Assembly: GCA_030123565.1 (NCBI GenBank)
Contig: CP126122.1
Location: 2,367,001-2,431,000 of the forward strand
Direction: 5' to 3'
Origin: Nitrospira sp.
GTDB taxonomy: Bacteria > Nitrospirota > Nitrospiria > Nitrospirales > Nitrospiraceae
DNA length: 64,000 nt
A program made the translations under genes and the position numbers. Below, piece by piece: positions 8,153 to 16,231 of this stretch (positions are counted from its first letter, which is position 1; each line of letters begins with the position of its first letter). Below the pieces are notes generated by a model, which was not told where the DNA came from, did no database searches, and saw only the letters and a program-made list of their open reading frames with translations.

Positions 8153-8473
8153 TTAGGCTCGCGGAGGTGCGCGGGAGGCACGAGAGGCAGGGAGCGATTG
8201 GGACGTGGGGATCTGGGCGCGAATCGGCTCAGGCGGCGATTCGACGAGGAGTGCGCTGGGCACCGGCACATCGCCGGTCAGGGAATGGCCCGTGTGGTAC
8301 TGGACCCACTGGCAGAGGTCGGTATCGGAATGTTCGTGGCCGTCCTGATCTGCGGCAGCCAGTTCGTGGTGAATCTCCAATGCCGCGGCAAAGGGCGCCA
8401 TCGCGAGCAGGAGGCACGCGACGAGGAACGCGACAAGGGAACTGGAATTGCTATACTGGTGACGACGGACCAT
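8153..8473 (-). CDS. small DUF2946-like membrane/periplasmic protein
   Basis: 106 residues starting MVRRHQYSNSSSLVAFLVAC. ATG at 8473 has AGGA 6-7 nt upstream; the longer frame has no better start. One hydrophobic segment (about 12-33, LVAFLVACLLLAMAPFAAAL) is a signal peptide or anchor. A His/Cys-rich stretch with possible metal ligands follows: EIHHELAAADQDGHEHSDTDLC then VQYHTGH. The tail is Pro/Ser rich. This resembles small DUF2946 proteins found beside TonB receptors and copper genes, but I cannot confirm family membership. It is the first gene of a minus-strand operon with the receptor 102 bp downstream, so a role in metal handling in the periplasm is a reasonable guess. Confidence 0.65.
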   Translation of the reverse strand: MVRRHQYSNSSSLVAFLVACLLLAMAPFAAALEIHHELAAADQDGHEHSDTDLCQWVQYHTGHSLTGDVPVPSALLVESPPEPIRAQIPTSQSLPASRASRAPPRA

Positions 8474-8532
8474 CGGTATTCCTGCCACAGAGAACGACGG
8501 CGTGAGTTGTAACAAAGCCCCCTCGTGAAAGC

Positions 8533-8545
8533 AAGGATGATCCTT
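8533..8545. promoter_or_regulatory. AAGGATGATCCTT palindrome, candidate operator
   Basis: A perfect 6+1+6 palindrome between the divergent TonB-receptor operon (starting 8473) and DAHP synthase gene (starting 8631). It lies 60-72 bp upstream of the first operon ATG, in the right place for a repressor site. No known Fur or Zur consensus fits it clearly. Confidence 0.3.
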
Positions 8546-8630
8546 ACGGGCTGTCCCCTCTGGACTTTCCGTCCATAATTCGCTATGTTGTGCCACTTTC
8601 TTCAATAAGCCGGTAAGCCAAAGGACCACC

Positions 8631-9689
8631 ATGACCAGGCCGATAGACAACCAACACGTCATTGAAATCAAGCCGCTCCCCTCGCCGCGCGACCTGAAGA
8701 CGCGCCTGCCCATCAGCGACGAGGTGTCCGAGGTGGTGTTTCAAACCAGGCAAGCCATCCGAGATATTTTGCACGGCCGTGACATGGAACGGCTCATCGT
8801 GATCGTCGGACCCTGCTCGATTCACGATCCCGAAGCTGCCTATGACTATGCCGATCGGCTCAAACCGGTCGCAGAGGCGGTCCGAGACAAACTCCTGATC
8901 GTAATGCGCACCTATTTTGAGAAGCCTCGAACGACCGTCGGCTGGAAGGGTTTGATCAACGATCCCCACCTGGACGGCACCTGCGAGATCGCCCAGGGCC
9001 TCCAACTGGCCAGAACGATTCTCTTGAACATCAACGGAAAGGGCCTTCCCTGCGCGACGGAACTGCTCGACCCGGTGACGCCCCAATACCTTGCCGACCT
9101 ATTGAGTTGGACCGCCATCGGTGCAAGAACCACCGAGAGCCAGATCCATCGCGAAATGGCCAGCGGCCTTTCGATGCCGGTCGGGTTCAAGAACGGAACC
9201 GAAGGCAGCTTGCAAGTCGCGGTCAACGCCATGATCACCAGCCGCTCGCCGCACCATTTTGTCGGTGTGAATGCCGACGGAGTGACCTCCATCATCAAGA
9301 CCACCGGCAATCCGGACCACCATATCGTGCTGCGTGGAGGCGGCGGACGCACCAATTACAGTGTCGAAGACATCGCCAAGGCAGAAGTCGCCGTGGCGAA
9401 CGAAGGGCTGGCCCGCGGGGTCATGGTGGACTGTTCGCACGACAACTCAGGCAAGAACCACCAGCGCCAGGTTGAAGTCGCCGGCGAAGTGCTCAGACAG
9501 TTTCGGGACGGCCGCCGCTCGATCATGGGCCTCATGCTCGAAAGCCATCTGCAGGGCGGCCGCCAAACCTGGGATCCTGGGAAGGCCCTCACCTACGGCA
9601 TGTCGATCACCGATTCCTGCCTGGGCTGGAACGACACCGAGGCGCTGCTCTATGGGATGGCCGAGTCGCTCACGGCGAAACCGGTCTAG
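8631..9689 (+). CDS. aroG: 3-deoxy-7-phosphoheptulonate synthase (DAHP synthase, class I)
   Basis: Condenses phosphoenolpyruvate with erythrose 4-phosphate, the first step of the shikimate pathway. 352 residues, the usual length of AroF/G/H-type enzymes. Recognisable motifs are GPCSIHDPEAAYDYA near 60, the PEP-binding VMRTYFEKPRTTVGWKG near 100, CATELLDPVTPQY, GARTTESQIHRE, and late metal-ligand segments with VMVDCSHDNSGKN and LMLESHLQGG. ATG at 8631 has AAAGGA 6 nt upstream. Whether it is Phe-, Tyr- or Trp-sensitive cannot be read here, so the symbol is by family. It is divergent from the TonB-receptor operon and followed after 35 bp by tatD on the same strand. Confidence 0.95.
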   Translation: MTRPIDNQHVIEIKPLPSPRDLKTRLPISDEVSEVVFQTRQAIRDILHGRDMERLIVIVGPCSIHDPEAAYDYADRLKPVAEAVRDKLLIVMRTYFEKPRTTVGWKGLINDPHLDGTCEIAQGLQLARTILLNINGKGLPCATELLDPVTPQYLADLLSWTAIGARTTESQIHREMASGLSMPVGFKNGTEGSLQVAVNAMITSRSPHHFVGVNADGVTSIIKTTGNPDHHIVLRGGGGRTNYSVEDIAKAEVAVANEGLARGVMVDCSHDNSGKNHQRQVEVAGEVLRQFRDGRRSIMGLMLESHLQGGRQTWDPGKALTYGMSITDSCLGWNDTEALLYGMAESLTAKPV

Positions 9690-9724
9690 CCGGTTCAGAA
9701 CATCTCACCGCCGTCCTGTACCCC

Positions 9725-10516
9725 ATGCTGATCGACACCCATACCCATCTGGATGACGCACGGTATGGATCCGACCGCGAAGCCATGCTCGAACGTGCGC
9801 GAGCGGCCGGGGTGGAAACGATGGTCACCATCGGCTGCGACCTCGCCACGAGCCGTTCGGCCGTCGCCCTCGCCGAGCAATATCCTTTCGTCTATGCGTC
9901 GATCGGCGTGCACCCGCACGAAGTCAAACACATCGCGGACGGCTGGTACGACGAGTTCCGGCAACTGGCGCGACAGAAGAAGGTCGTGGCCTACGGTGAG
10001 ATCGGGCTCGACTACCATTACAACCATTCCGATCCGGAGCAACAGCGCCGCCGTTTCCGTGAACAGATCCGGCTGGCGCGTGAATTGCGCCTCCCGGTCA
10101 TCATCCACACCAGGGAAGCACAGGACGATACGATCCGCATCCTGAAGGAAGAGGAGGCTTCAGAGGTCGGCGGGGTCTTTCACTGTTTTTCAGGAGATGC
10201 CTGGCTGGCGAAGGGCGCGATCGACTTGGGGTTCTACCTGTCGTTTTCCGGCATCCTGACCTTTCAGAATGCCACCTTGCTGCGGGACATCGCCAAGCAG
10301 GTTCCGAGGGATCGCCTGCTGATCGAAACCGACTGTCCCTACCTGACCCCGGTGCCCCACCGCGGTAAACGCAACGAACCGGCCTATGTGAAACATGTCG
10401 CCGAACTGCTGGCCACAATCACATCCGAAGGCGCGTCCGGAGCGGGCTCCGTGACCGTTGAAGACGTGGGCCGCATCACCAGCGAAAACGCACGCCGCCT
10501 CTTCAAAATTCCCTGA
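9725..10516 (+). CDS. tatD: TatD-family metal-dependent hydrolase
   Basis: 263 residues of an amidohydrolase-type TIM barrel acting as a metal-dependent DNase or quality-control hydrolase in the cytoplasm. It has the N-terminal metal ligands in MLIDTHTHLDD (His6, His8), the Glu in GEIGLDYHYNH, His ligands in VIIHTREA and VFHCFSGD, and the Asp in LIETDCPYLTPVPHRGKRNEP. Start is ATG at 9725. Its last 14 bases overlap convergently with the YacP-like gene on the other strand. The tail ends in the usual TatD pattern ENARRLFKIP. Confidence 0.93.
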   Translation: MLIDTHTHLDDARYGSDREAMLERARAAGVETMVTIGCDLATSRSAVALAEQYPFVYASIGVHPHEVKHIADGWYDEFRQLARQKKVVAYGEIGLDYHYNHSDPEQQRRRFREQIRLARELRLPVIIHTREAQDDTIRILKEEEASEVGGVFHCFSGDAWLAKGAIDLGFYLSFSGILTFQNATLLRDIAKQVPRDRLLIETDCPYLTPVPHRGKRNEPAYVKHVAELLATITSEGASGAGSVTVEDVGRITSENARRLFKIP

Positions 10517-11036
10517 GCTGATGGTTGCGTCTGCGCTGCGACTTCGGCAACTTGCGTGGATTACCACGTTTCTCCTTCAACCGTTTCCCTCCCTCGTCGT
10601 CCCCGCGATCCAGCTCCTTGAAGGCAACGGCCGGCTGGCCGGAAGGCCGCTCCTGCAACTTGACGCGGAACTCCGACGCTCCCATGACGAAGGCACCGGC
10701 AGCTCGGGCTACGTTGACCACCTCATGGTCGGAGGACACGACGGCGCAATTCCCGCCATACAGACGAGCCAGCCGCTGAATCACCTGGTCCGCCCGCTCT
10801 CCCCGCTTGGAATACACGACTTCGACGCCGGACTGGAACTCGCGCTGCTCTGCCCCAATACCGCCCTGCCACCCATCGAAGACGACGGTGATCGCATGGC
10901 CCTTCCTGTGCCGGTATCCTGCCAAGTCGCGCAGGAGCGCCTCCCGCGCCGCCTCAAGGCGGCCGCCGCCCGTTGGGCCGCCCATTCCGGCGCTGCCCAA
11001 CATGTTATATCCATCGACAAGCAGATGCGTCGCCAT
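10503..11036 (-). CDS. YacP-like NYN-domain nuclease
   Basis: 177 residues. MATHLLVDGYNMLGS carries the first acidic residue of a PIN/NYN-type active site; further acidic residues are in ITVVFDGWQGG and CAVVSSDHEVVNVARAAGA. YacP/Rae1 proteins are small NYN ribonucleases, in Bacillus cleaving mRNA on the ribosome. The basic, Lys/Arg-rich C-terminal tail (KEKRGNPRKLPKSQRRRN) could bind RNA. It overlaps the end of tatD by 14 bp and is divergent from the amidase gene across a 94-bp region containing an inverted repeat. No strong ribosome site precedes the ATG. Confidence 0.85.
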   Translation of the reverse strand: MATHLLVDGYNMLGSAGMGGPTGGGRLEAAREALLRDLAGYRHRKGHAITVVFDGWQGGIGAEQREFQSGVEVVYSKRGERADQVIQRLARLYGGNCAVVSSDHEVVNVARAAGAFVMGASEFRVKLQERPSGQPAVAFKELDRGDDEGGKRLKEKRGNPRKLPKSQRRRNHQLREF

Positions 11037-11054
11037 CTACAATCACGTGGTTTC

Positions 11055-11097
11055 AGGCCTTTTGTTGACAATAACACAAACATCTGAGAAAAGGCCT
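11055..11097. promoter_or_regulatory. inverted repeat enclosing TTGACA, between divergent genes
   Basis: AGGCCTTTT (11055-11063) and AAAAGGCCT (11089-11097) form a perfect 9-bp inverted repeat with a 25-nt spacer. A consensus -35 hexamer TTGACA lies inside at 11065-11070, pointing at the amidase gene, but no good -10 follows at 17 bp. It may be a regulatory hairpin for one of the divergent genes. Confidence 0.35.
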
Positions 11098-11130
11098 TAT
11101 GCGGTCCCGCGTCGAGAGGAGTTCCGTCTC

Positions 11131-12459
11131 GTGACTCATGCCTCCTTCCTGACCCGTCGCCTCCTCGGTCTCATCTTCCTGTGGCTATTTTTCGGCGCCG
11201 TCGCTCCCTCGATGGCCGACATGCAGAGCGCGCCTCCCTGGCCCAGGCTGCCCCAGCCGACAGCGGAGGAAGCGACCCCTCGTTCCCTCGCCGTGCGGCA
11301 AGAAGGTGCCGGCCCATCACGCTACCCGATCATCGTCCGCGACCTTCGAACCTGGACGACCGCCGAGAGCACCAGACTCGTCCTCGACCTGAACCGTAAA
11401 GCGTCGTTCTCTGAGTCTCACCTGCGTAATCCGGAACGGGTCGTCATCGAAGTGACCAACGCCATTCTGGGGAAATCGTCCCGTCAGCGGGTGTCGGGCG
11501 GAACGATTCCCCGGCCGTTTCAGATCGCCCAAAGCCGCCCGCGCGTGGTCGCCATCACCCTGCCGCGCAGTCAGGTCGCCCACTACAAAGTTTTCTCGCT
11601 GGCCAATCCTGACCGCCTCGTCATCGACCTGTACCAACGTCCCAAGGATAAGATCAGACAGATCGGCGACACCTCGACGACGTCCCCGTCCGCCCCACTC
11701 ACGCCGCTGCCGACGCCACCGACGATTCCCAGCCCAACCGTAACGGAGCCTGGTCGCCCCATCGCGCCCAAACCGGCTGATCCTGTGAGGACGATCGTCA
11801 TCGACCCGGGACACGGCGGAAAGGATCCCGGCACCATCGGGCGCCACGGCACGACGGAGAAGGACGTCACCCTGAAAGTCGGCCTGCTCCTGAAGGACCT
11901 GCTCGGGACGTTGCCGAATACGCGAGTGCTCATGACGCGGGAACGCGACACCTTCATCGAGTTGGAAGACCGGGCGAAGTTTGCGAACGGGAAGGACGCG
12001 GACCTGTTCGTCTCCATCCACGTGAACTCCCATCCGCACAAAGGCATCCGCGGTCTGGAGATCTATCACTTCGGAGAGGCGAAGGACCAACGCGCCCTGG
12101 AAGTCGCCGCAAGGGAAAACGGCACGCCGCTCAACAATACCGGCGTAGGCTGGGAATACCTCGTCGCCGACCTGTTGACTTCGAAAAAAATTGAGCATTC
12201 CCTCGAACTGGCCTGGACGGCCAAGCAGGCCATGGTGTCGAACCTCAACGGACGGTACAGCACCATCGACCACGGGGTGAAGACGGCGCCCTTTTATGTG
12301 CTCCGTTTCACCACCATGCCCAGCATCCTCGCCGAAATCGCCTTCATGTCGAATCCCACCGAAGAAGAACAGATGCGGACGCAGGCCTTCCTCAGCCATA
12401 TCGCGGAATCGATTTTCCAAGGGGTCAAGACCTACCTCAACACGAATCCTTCCAGGTGA
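11131..12459 (+). CDS. amiC: N-acetylmuramoyl-L-alanine amidase with AMIN domain
   Basis: About 442 residues from GTG at 11131, chosen because GAGAGGAG lies 9 nt upstream and the frame then opens with a signal peptide (RRLLGLIFLWLFFGAVAPSM). An AMIN domain (about 65-170, with TTAESTRLVLDLNRKASF) localises such enzymes to the division site or outer-wall peptidoglycan. A Pro/Thr-rich linker (about 185-215) leads to an Amidase_3 domain with the zinc motif VIDPGHGGKDPG, RERDTFIELEDRAKFAN, the His in FVSIHVNSH and the catalytic Glu in ILAEIAFMSNPTEE. It hydrolyses the amide between MurNAc and the stem peptide during daughter-cell separation. It precedes truA by 38 bp. Confidence 0.93.
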   Translation: MTHASFLTRRLLGLIFLWLFFGAVAPSMADMQSAPPWPRLPQPTAEEATPRSLAVRQEGAGPSRYPIIVRDLRTWTTAESTRLVLDLNRKASFSESHLRNPERVVIEVTNAILGKSSRQRVSGGTIPRPFQIAQSRPRVVAITLPRSQVAHYKVFSLANPDRLVIDLYQRPKDKIRQIGDTSTTSPSAPLTPLPTPPTIPSPTVTEPGRPIAPKPADPVRTIVIDPGHGGKDPGTIGRHGTTEKDVTLKVGLLLKDLLGTLPNTRVLMTRERDTFIELEDRAKFANGKDADLFVSIHVNSHPHKGIRGLEIYHFGEAKDQRALEVAARENGTPLNNTGVGWEYLVADLLTSKKIEHSLELAWTAKQAMVSNLNGRYSTIDHGVKTAPFYVLRFTTMPSILAEIAFMSNPTEEEQMRTQAFLSHIAESIFQGVKTYLNTNPSR

Positions 12460-12497
12460 CAGGTCGATCCGTCTTGGGCTAGAGTTTTTTCCATCTT

Positions 12498-13301
12498 ATG
12501 ACCACCTTTAAGGTCGTCCTCGAGTACGAGGGAACCGGCTACGCCGGCTGGCAACGGCAGGTGAACGTGCCCACCATCCAGGCGACGGTGGAAGAGGCCC
12601 TCGCGGCGATCGCACAGACCCGCCTCACCATCATCGGAGCAGGCCGCACCGACGCGGGGGTCCATGCTCTCGGCCAGGTGGCCAGCTTCAGGACCGATCG
12701 GGGATTGTCCCAGCGGGAATGGCTTCGCGCCCTGAATGCCCATCTGCCTCCCGACATCAGCGTCCGGTCGGTCGAAGAGGTTCCGGACGACTTTCATGCG
12801 CGTTACTCGGCGAGGGGCAAGCTGTATGAATATCACCTGCTGAATCGATCCGAACGGGCGCCGCTCCTCAGGAATCGAGCCTGGCTGCTCTATAAACCGC
12901 TGGACCTCGCAGCCATGGCTGAGGCTGCCGCCTGTTTGATCGGCTCACACGACTTTTCCTCATTTCAAACCGCCCCGACCGACAATGAGAATCCGCACTG
13001 TCGATTGGATCGCTCGGATCTCCGGCGTCGTGGGGACCTCATCGTCCTTGCCTTCCAAGCCGATCGGTTCCTCAAACAGATGGTGCGCTCGATGGTGGGA
13101 ACCCTGGTGGAGGTGGGACAGGGGAAACGAACGCCGGTCGACATGCGCAGGGTGCTCGCTGCCCGCTCACGTGCTGCGGCGGGAAGAACCGCTCCGGCCC
13201 ATGGCCTCTATCTGGTGCAGGTGGAATATGGCGATGGGGCTGGTCTTCTGGAGAAGATCGAGGAGGTCGGGGGCAGGACGCAGGATCAGGGCGAGCCTTA
13301 G
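12498..13301 (+). CDS. truA: tRNA pseudouridine(38-40) synthase TruA
   Basis: Isomerises uridine to pseudouridine at tRNA positions 38-40. 267 residues, normal for the family. The catalytic Asp is Asp52 in GAGRTDAGVHALGQVASF; the N-terminal EYEGTGYAGWQRQ and the later GSHDFSSFQ and FLKQMVRSMVGTLVEVGQGK motifs are all present. Start ATG at 12498. Its stop codon overlaps by 4 bp the convergent small membrane-protein gene. It is likely cotranscribed with the amidase. Confidence 0.96.
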   Translation: MTTFKVVLEYEGTGYAGWQRQVNVPTIQATVEEALAAIAQTRLTIIGAGRTDAGVHALGQVASFRTDRGLSQREWLRALNAHLPPDISVRSVEEVPDDFHARYSARGKLYEYHLLNRSERAPLLRNRAWLLYKPLDLAAMAEAAACLIGSHDFSSFQTAPTDNENPHCRLDRSDLRRRGDLIVLAFQADRFLKQMVRSMVGTLVEVGQGKRTPVDMRRVLAARSRAAAGRTAPAHGLYLVQVEYGDGAGLLEKIEEVGGRTQDQGEP

Positions 13302-13654
13302 GCGGCCAAGTCAGAGGCAGATTTTTCCGTCGCTGTCGCTTTCGGCTGGTCCTTCGCCCAGGACAACCCATCGACATAGCCGAACACATAGGCCGCCACG
13401 AGCACGGCAAAAATTCCGACGATGCGCGACAGGTCTTCCCGATCATAGGCGACGAGGAGGCCTTCGTCTGGATAGTCCGTCCCAAACATCGCCAGCGACA
13501 CCAGGAAGCCGAGCAACAGTCCGATACTGCGCCAGGTCTTGATTTTGATCCCTCGCTCCGCCGCATTGTTGAACCCGAATCGATAGACCAGGTAGAGAAT
13601 CCCACCGCTGAACAGCCAGCTGAACCCCGTCCACACCGCCAAATACCAGTCCAT
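13298..13654 (-). CDS. small three-helix membrane protein of unknown function
   Basis: 118 residues from MDWYLAVWTGFSWLFSGGIL. ATG at 13654 is chosen because GGAGG lies about 4 nt upstream. Three hydrophobic segments are visible: about 4-24, 43-58 (SIGLLLGFLVSLAMFG) and 80-97 (IVGIFAVLVAAYVFGYV), with a polar Lys/Ala tail. No family is recognised. It overlaps the truA stop convergently by 4 bp and stands alone on its strand before psiF. Coding is supported by the ribosome site and clean membrane topology. Confidence 0.6.
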   Translation of the reverse strand: MDWYLAVWTGFSWLFSGGILYLVYRFGFNNAAERGIKIKTWRSIGLLLGFLVSLAMFGTDYPDEGLLVAYDREDLSRIVGIFAVLVAAYVFGYVDGLSWAKDQPKATATEKSASDLAA

Positions 13655-13867
13655 GTGCCCTCCTTCCGGATACCGATCAAGTATAGCCCTGAGGCGATCC
13701 CTGTCAATCAGACCCTCATGTCCGCCTACCGGCCGCGGGAAAACAGCCGTCATTCCGCCCACTCCCTCCTCCTGTCGGACCGACGGCATCGCAACCTTCC
13801 GATGCTGCGCCTGAACGGCCCATTCCCCTAGGGAACTCTCCCGTGAGACAGAATCGGTTCCATCTGC

Positions 13868-13873
13868 TATAGT
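13868..13873 (+). promoter_or_regulatory. probable -10 box of psiF
   Basis: TATAGT at 13868-13873 lies 38 bp before the psiF ATG. GAGACA at 13845-13850, 17 bp upstream, matches four of six -35 bases. An AAGGAG ribosome site follows about 7 nt before the start. No clear Pho box is visible. Confidence 0.45.
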
Positions 13874-13911
13874 GCCGCCGTTAAAAAACCTCCCCTTGAA
13901 AGGAGCCTTCG

Positions 13912-14229
13912 ATGAAGCCTCTCAGCACGGTGTTGTCCTCCATCATGTTGGCAAGCCTTCTCATTGCCCCACAGTTCGACTATGCGGGAGCGCAACAAAA
14001 CAAAATGAAAACCTGCAACGCAGAGGCGGATGCCAAGGGACTCACCGGCGAAGGCAAAGGCGACGAACGGAAAGCCTTCATGAAGGAATGCCTCTCGGCC
14101 AAACCGGCAAAGGCCGCAGCGGGCGGATCGCAGCAGGAAAAGATGAAGGCCTGTAATAGGGAGGCGAAGGAGAAGAATCTGGCCGGCGACGAACGGAAAA
14201 AATTTATGAAGAGTTGCCTCTCCAGCTGA
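13912..14229 (+). CDS. psiF: PsiF repeat protein
   Basis: 105 residues with a signal peptide (MKPLSTVLSSIMLASLLIAP). Two PsiF repeats follow: QNKMKTCNAEADAKGLTG...ERKAFMKECLS and QEKMKACNREAKEKNLAGDE...FMKSCLS. Each has two cysteines spaced as in the family, which could form one disulfide per repeat in the periplasm. PsiF of E. coli is induced by phosphate starvation but its biochemical role is unknown. It has its own probable promoter and a strong AAGGAG ribosome site. It is convergent with cysE. Confidence 0.9.
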   Translation: MKPLSTVLSSIMLASLLIAPQFDYAGAQQNKMKTCNAEADAKGLTGEGKGDERKAFMKECLSAKPAKAAAGGSQQEKMKACNREAKEKNLAGDERKKFMKSCLSS

Positions 14230-14289
14230 AGCCCCTGCCCCGGCGTCTTCACCCTCGCGAGGAGGTGGACACACGGCGGAAACAGGATG

Positions 14290-14940
14290 TTATCGGACCG
14301 GACCGTCGTCTTGGTTTTCGAGTTTCTTCCGGAGTTCGATCAGTTCCAGTTCCAGCGCGGCGAACCGATCGGCGATAGGATCGGGCATATTGGTATGGTC
14401 CATCGTCGCGTCTGGCAGGCGCTCCCCCTGCGACTTGATGATGCGCGCCGGCACGCCGATGACTGTCGAGTTGGGCGGGACTGATTTCAAGACGACGGAA
14501 TTGGCTCCGATCTTCACATTGTCGCCGATCTTGATCCCACCGAGAATTTTTGCCCCCGCCCCCACGACGACATGGTTGCCGAGCGTCGGGTGGCGTTTGC
14601 CGCGCTCTTTCCCGGTCCCTCCGAGCGTGACCCCCTGAAACAGCGTGACATGGTCGCCGATCTCGGCCGTCTCTCCGATGACCACCCCCATGCCGTGATC
14701 GATGAAGAACCCCGTGCCGATCTTCGCGGACGGATGAATTTCGATCCCCGTGATCCACCGGGCCAACTGGGAAATCGCTCGCGGGAGGAACGGCACCCCG
14801 TACAGCTTCAACCGATGTGCCAGCCTGTAGGCCAACAGGGCATGGAAGCCCGCATAGGTGAGGATGACCTCGACTCGACTGGTCGCAGCGGGGTCGCGGT
14901 CGAAAATCGCTTGGAGATCCTGAGAGATCGCCTTGAACAT
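14290..14940 (-). CDS. cysE: serine O-acetyltransferase
   Basis: Transfers acetyl from acetyl-CoA to serine, the first step of cysteine synthesis. 216 residues. A short helical N-terminus ([20 protein letters not shown]) leads into a left-handed beta-helix of hexapeptide repeats, with the marker [20 protein letters not shown] containing the catalytic His, then [10 protein letters not shown] and [15 protein letters not shown]. The C-terminal tail is helical and extended ([13 protein letters not shown]), longer than the minimal SAT/EpsC form. It is the last gene of the PIN/TRAM-ispD-ispF-cysE string, starting 37 bp after ispF ends. Confidence 0.94.
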   Translation of the reverse strand: MFKAISQDLQAIFDRDPAATSRVEVILTYAGFHALLAYRLAHRLKLYGVPFLPRAISQLARWITGIEIHPSAKIGTGFFIDHGMGVVIGETAEIGDHVTLFQGVTLGGTGKERGKRHPTLGNHVVVGAGAKILGGIKIGDNVKIGANSVVLKSVPPNSTVIGVPARIIKSQGERLPDATMDHTNMPDPIADRFAALELELIELRKKLENQDDGPVR

Positions 14941-14976
14941 GCATGCACCGGCTCGATGACAGCCAGGGTACAGGAC

Positions 14977-15459
14977 TCAGGCCCGTTCGATCAAGCAGAC
15001 GGCCTGGACGGCGACCGCTTCTTCGCGTCCGACCGCGTCCAACCCTTCACCGCTCTTCACCTTGACATTCACCAGATCCGGATCGACCTGCAGCACCCCG
15101 GCGATGATTTTCTGCATGGCCGCCAGATGCGGGCTCAGCCTGGGGGCCTGGGCGATGATGGTGCTGTCCACATTGGCCAGACGATAGCCCTTCGCATGCA
15201 ATTTCTCCACGACGTCTTCCAGCAGTTTCAGGCTCGAAATGTCCTTAAACCGCTGGTCCGAACTCGGGTAGTGGCGTCCGAGATCCCCTTCTCCCATCGC
15301 CCCGAGCAGTGCATCACAGATCGCATGAACCAGCGCATCGGAATCGGAATGCCCTTGCAGTCCCTTACTGTGCGGAATTTCGAGCCCGCCCAAGATCAAC
15401 TTGCGTCCCGCCGCCAGCGGATGGATATCCCACCCACATCCCACACGTACAGCCGTCAT
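14977..15459 (-). CDS. ispF: 2-C-methyl-D-erythritol 2,4-cyclodiphosphate synthase
   Basis: Converts CDP-methylerythritol 2-phosphate to the cyclodiphosphate in the MEP isoprenoid pathway. 160 residues, the usual size. Metal ligands lie in VGCGWDIHPLA (Asp and His) and LQGHSDSDALVHAICDALL (His); GAMGEGDLGRHYPSSD and the LANVDSTIIAQAPRLSPH segment are conserved. Its start overlaps the ispD stop by 4 bp (ATGA type), indicating translational coupling. Confidence 0.96.
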   Translation of the reverse strand: MTAVRVGCGWDIHPLAAGRKLILGGLEIPHSKGLQGHSDSDALVHAICDALLGAMGEGDLGRHYPSSDQRFKDISSLKLLEDVVEKLHAKGYRLANVDSTIIAQAPRLSPHLAAMQKIIAGVLQVDPDLVNVKVKSGEGLDAVGREEAVAVQAVCLIERA

Positions 15460-16214
15460 CCGACACTCCTCGCCGCAGTTCGTGAGCTGAGAATCGCCTC
15501 TCCGATCACGAGATCTTCCGGCCTCGTCACCTTGATATTGTCGCCGCTGCCCTCGATGACCACAACCGGTTTCCCGATCAGTTCCACGAGATGGGCGTCA
15601 TCGGTCGCGTGAATCCCGTCCAGCAGGGCCTTGCGATGCCCCTCCTCCAACCAGGCGCGGCGGAACGCCTGCGGCGTTTGCGCCGACCAGAGGGGCCGGC
15701 GGTCTACCGTTCGTTCGATCACCCCGTCCGCGCCCACCGACTTCACCGTATCGCGTATGGGAAGCGCGATGATCGCCGCTCCATGTTCCACCGCCGCCTC
15801 CACCACCCTTCGTACCATGTCCTCGGTCAGGAAGGGACGCACGGCATCGTGGACCAGCACGATCTCCGTGTCCCGGCTCACCTCCGCCAACGCATGTCGA
15901 ACCGAATCATGACGCTGTGCGCCGCCCGCCACCACCTTCGTCACCTTGCCGAACTCCCCCTCGCCCAGAATATGGTCCAGACAATGCTGACGCTCCGCCT
16001 GCGGCACCGCCAGAATAATCTCATGAATGACCGGGGAAGCTTGAAGGACGCGGAGCGAATGAGTGAGGATCGGCTGCCCCCCCAGGAGGAGAAACTGCTT
16101 GGGGATATGGCCTCCCATGCGAAGCCCCCGCCCTGCCGCCGGCACCAGGGCGACCGTCCGTGGTCCTGTCCGTGACTGCGGCTCTTCACGAGAGGACACG
16201 AGCACACTCGGCAA
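15456..16214 (-). CDS. ispD: 2-C-methyl-D-erythritol 4-phosphate cytidylyltransferase
   Basis: Forms CDP-methylerythritol from CTP and MEP. The conserved part starts at TVALVPAAGRGLRMGG (CTP-binding loop) and runs through PKQFLLLGGQPILTHSL, VAGGAQRHDSVRHAL, VLVHDAVRPF and ATDDAHLVE to DNIKVTRPEDLVIGE. The frame opens with TTG at 16214, 17 bp after the PIN/TRAM stop; GTG codons at residues 4 and 6 are other possible starts, and no strong ribosome site decides. It is fused neither to ispF nor to the upstream gene but is coupled to ispF by a 4-bp overlap. Confidence 0.94.
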   Translation of the reverse strand: MPSVLVSSREEPQSRTGPRTVALVPAAGRGLRMGGHIPKQFLLLGGQPILTHSLRVLQASPVIHEIILAVPQAERQHCLDHILGEGEFGKVTKVVAGGAQRHDSVRHALAEVSRDTEIVLVHDAVRPFLTEDMVRRVVEAAVEHGAAIIALPIRDTVKSVGADGVIERTVDRRPLWSAQTPQAFRRAWLEEGHRKALLDGIHATDDAHLVELIGKPVVVIEGSGDNIKVTRPEDLVIGEAILSSRTAARSVG

Positions 16215-16231
16215 AAGAAGAAGCGGTTCGG

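Noticed and set aside
7091..8512. Long plus-strand frame of 473 codons
   Set aside because: It lies antisense to the TonB receptor and DUF2946-like genes, has Arg/His-rich composition typical of a shadow frame and no domain or ribosome site.
14249..14944. 231-codon minus-strand frame overlapping cysE
   Set aside because: It shares the strand with cysE in another frame, with Arg/Gly-rich composition; cysE has all motifs.
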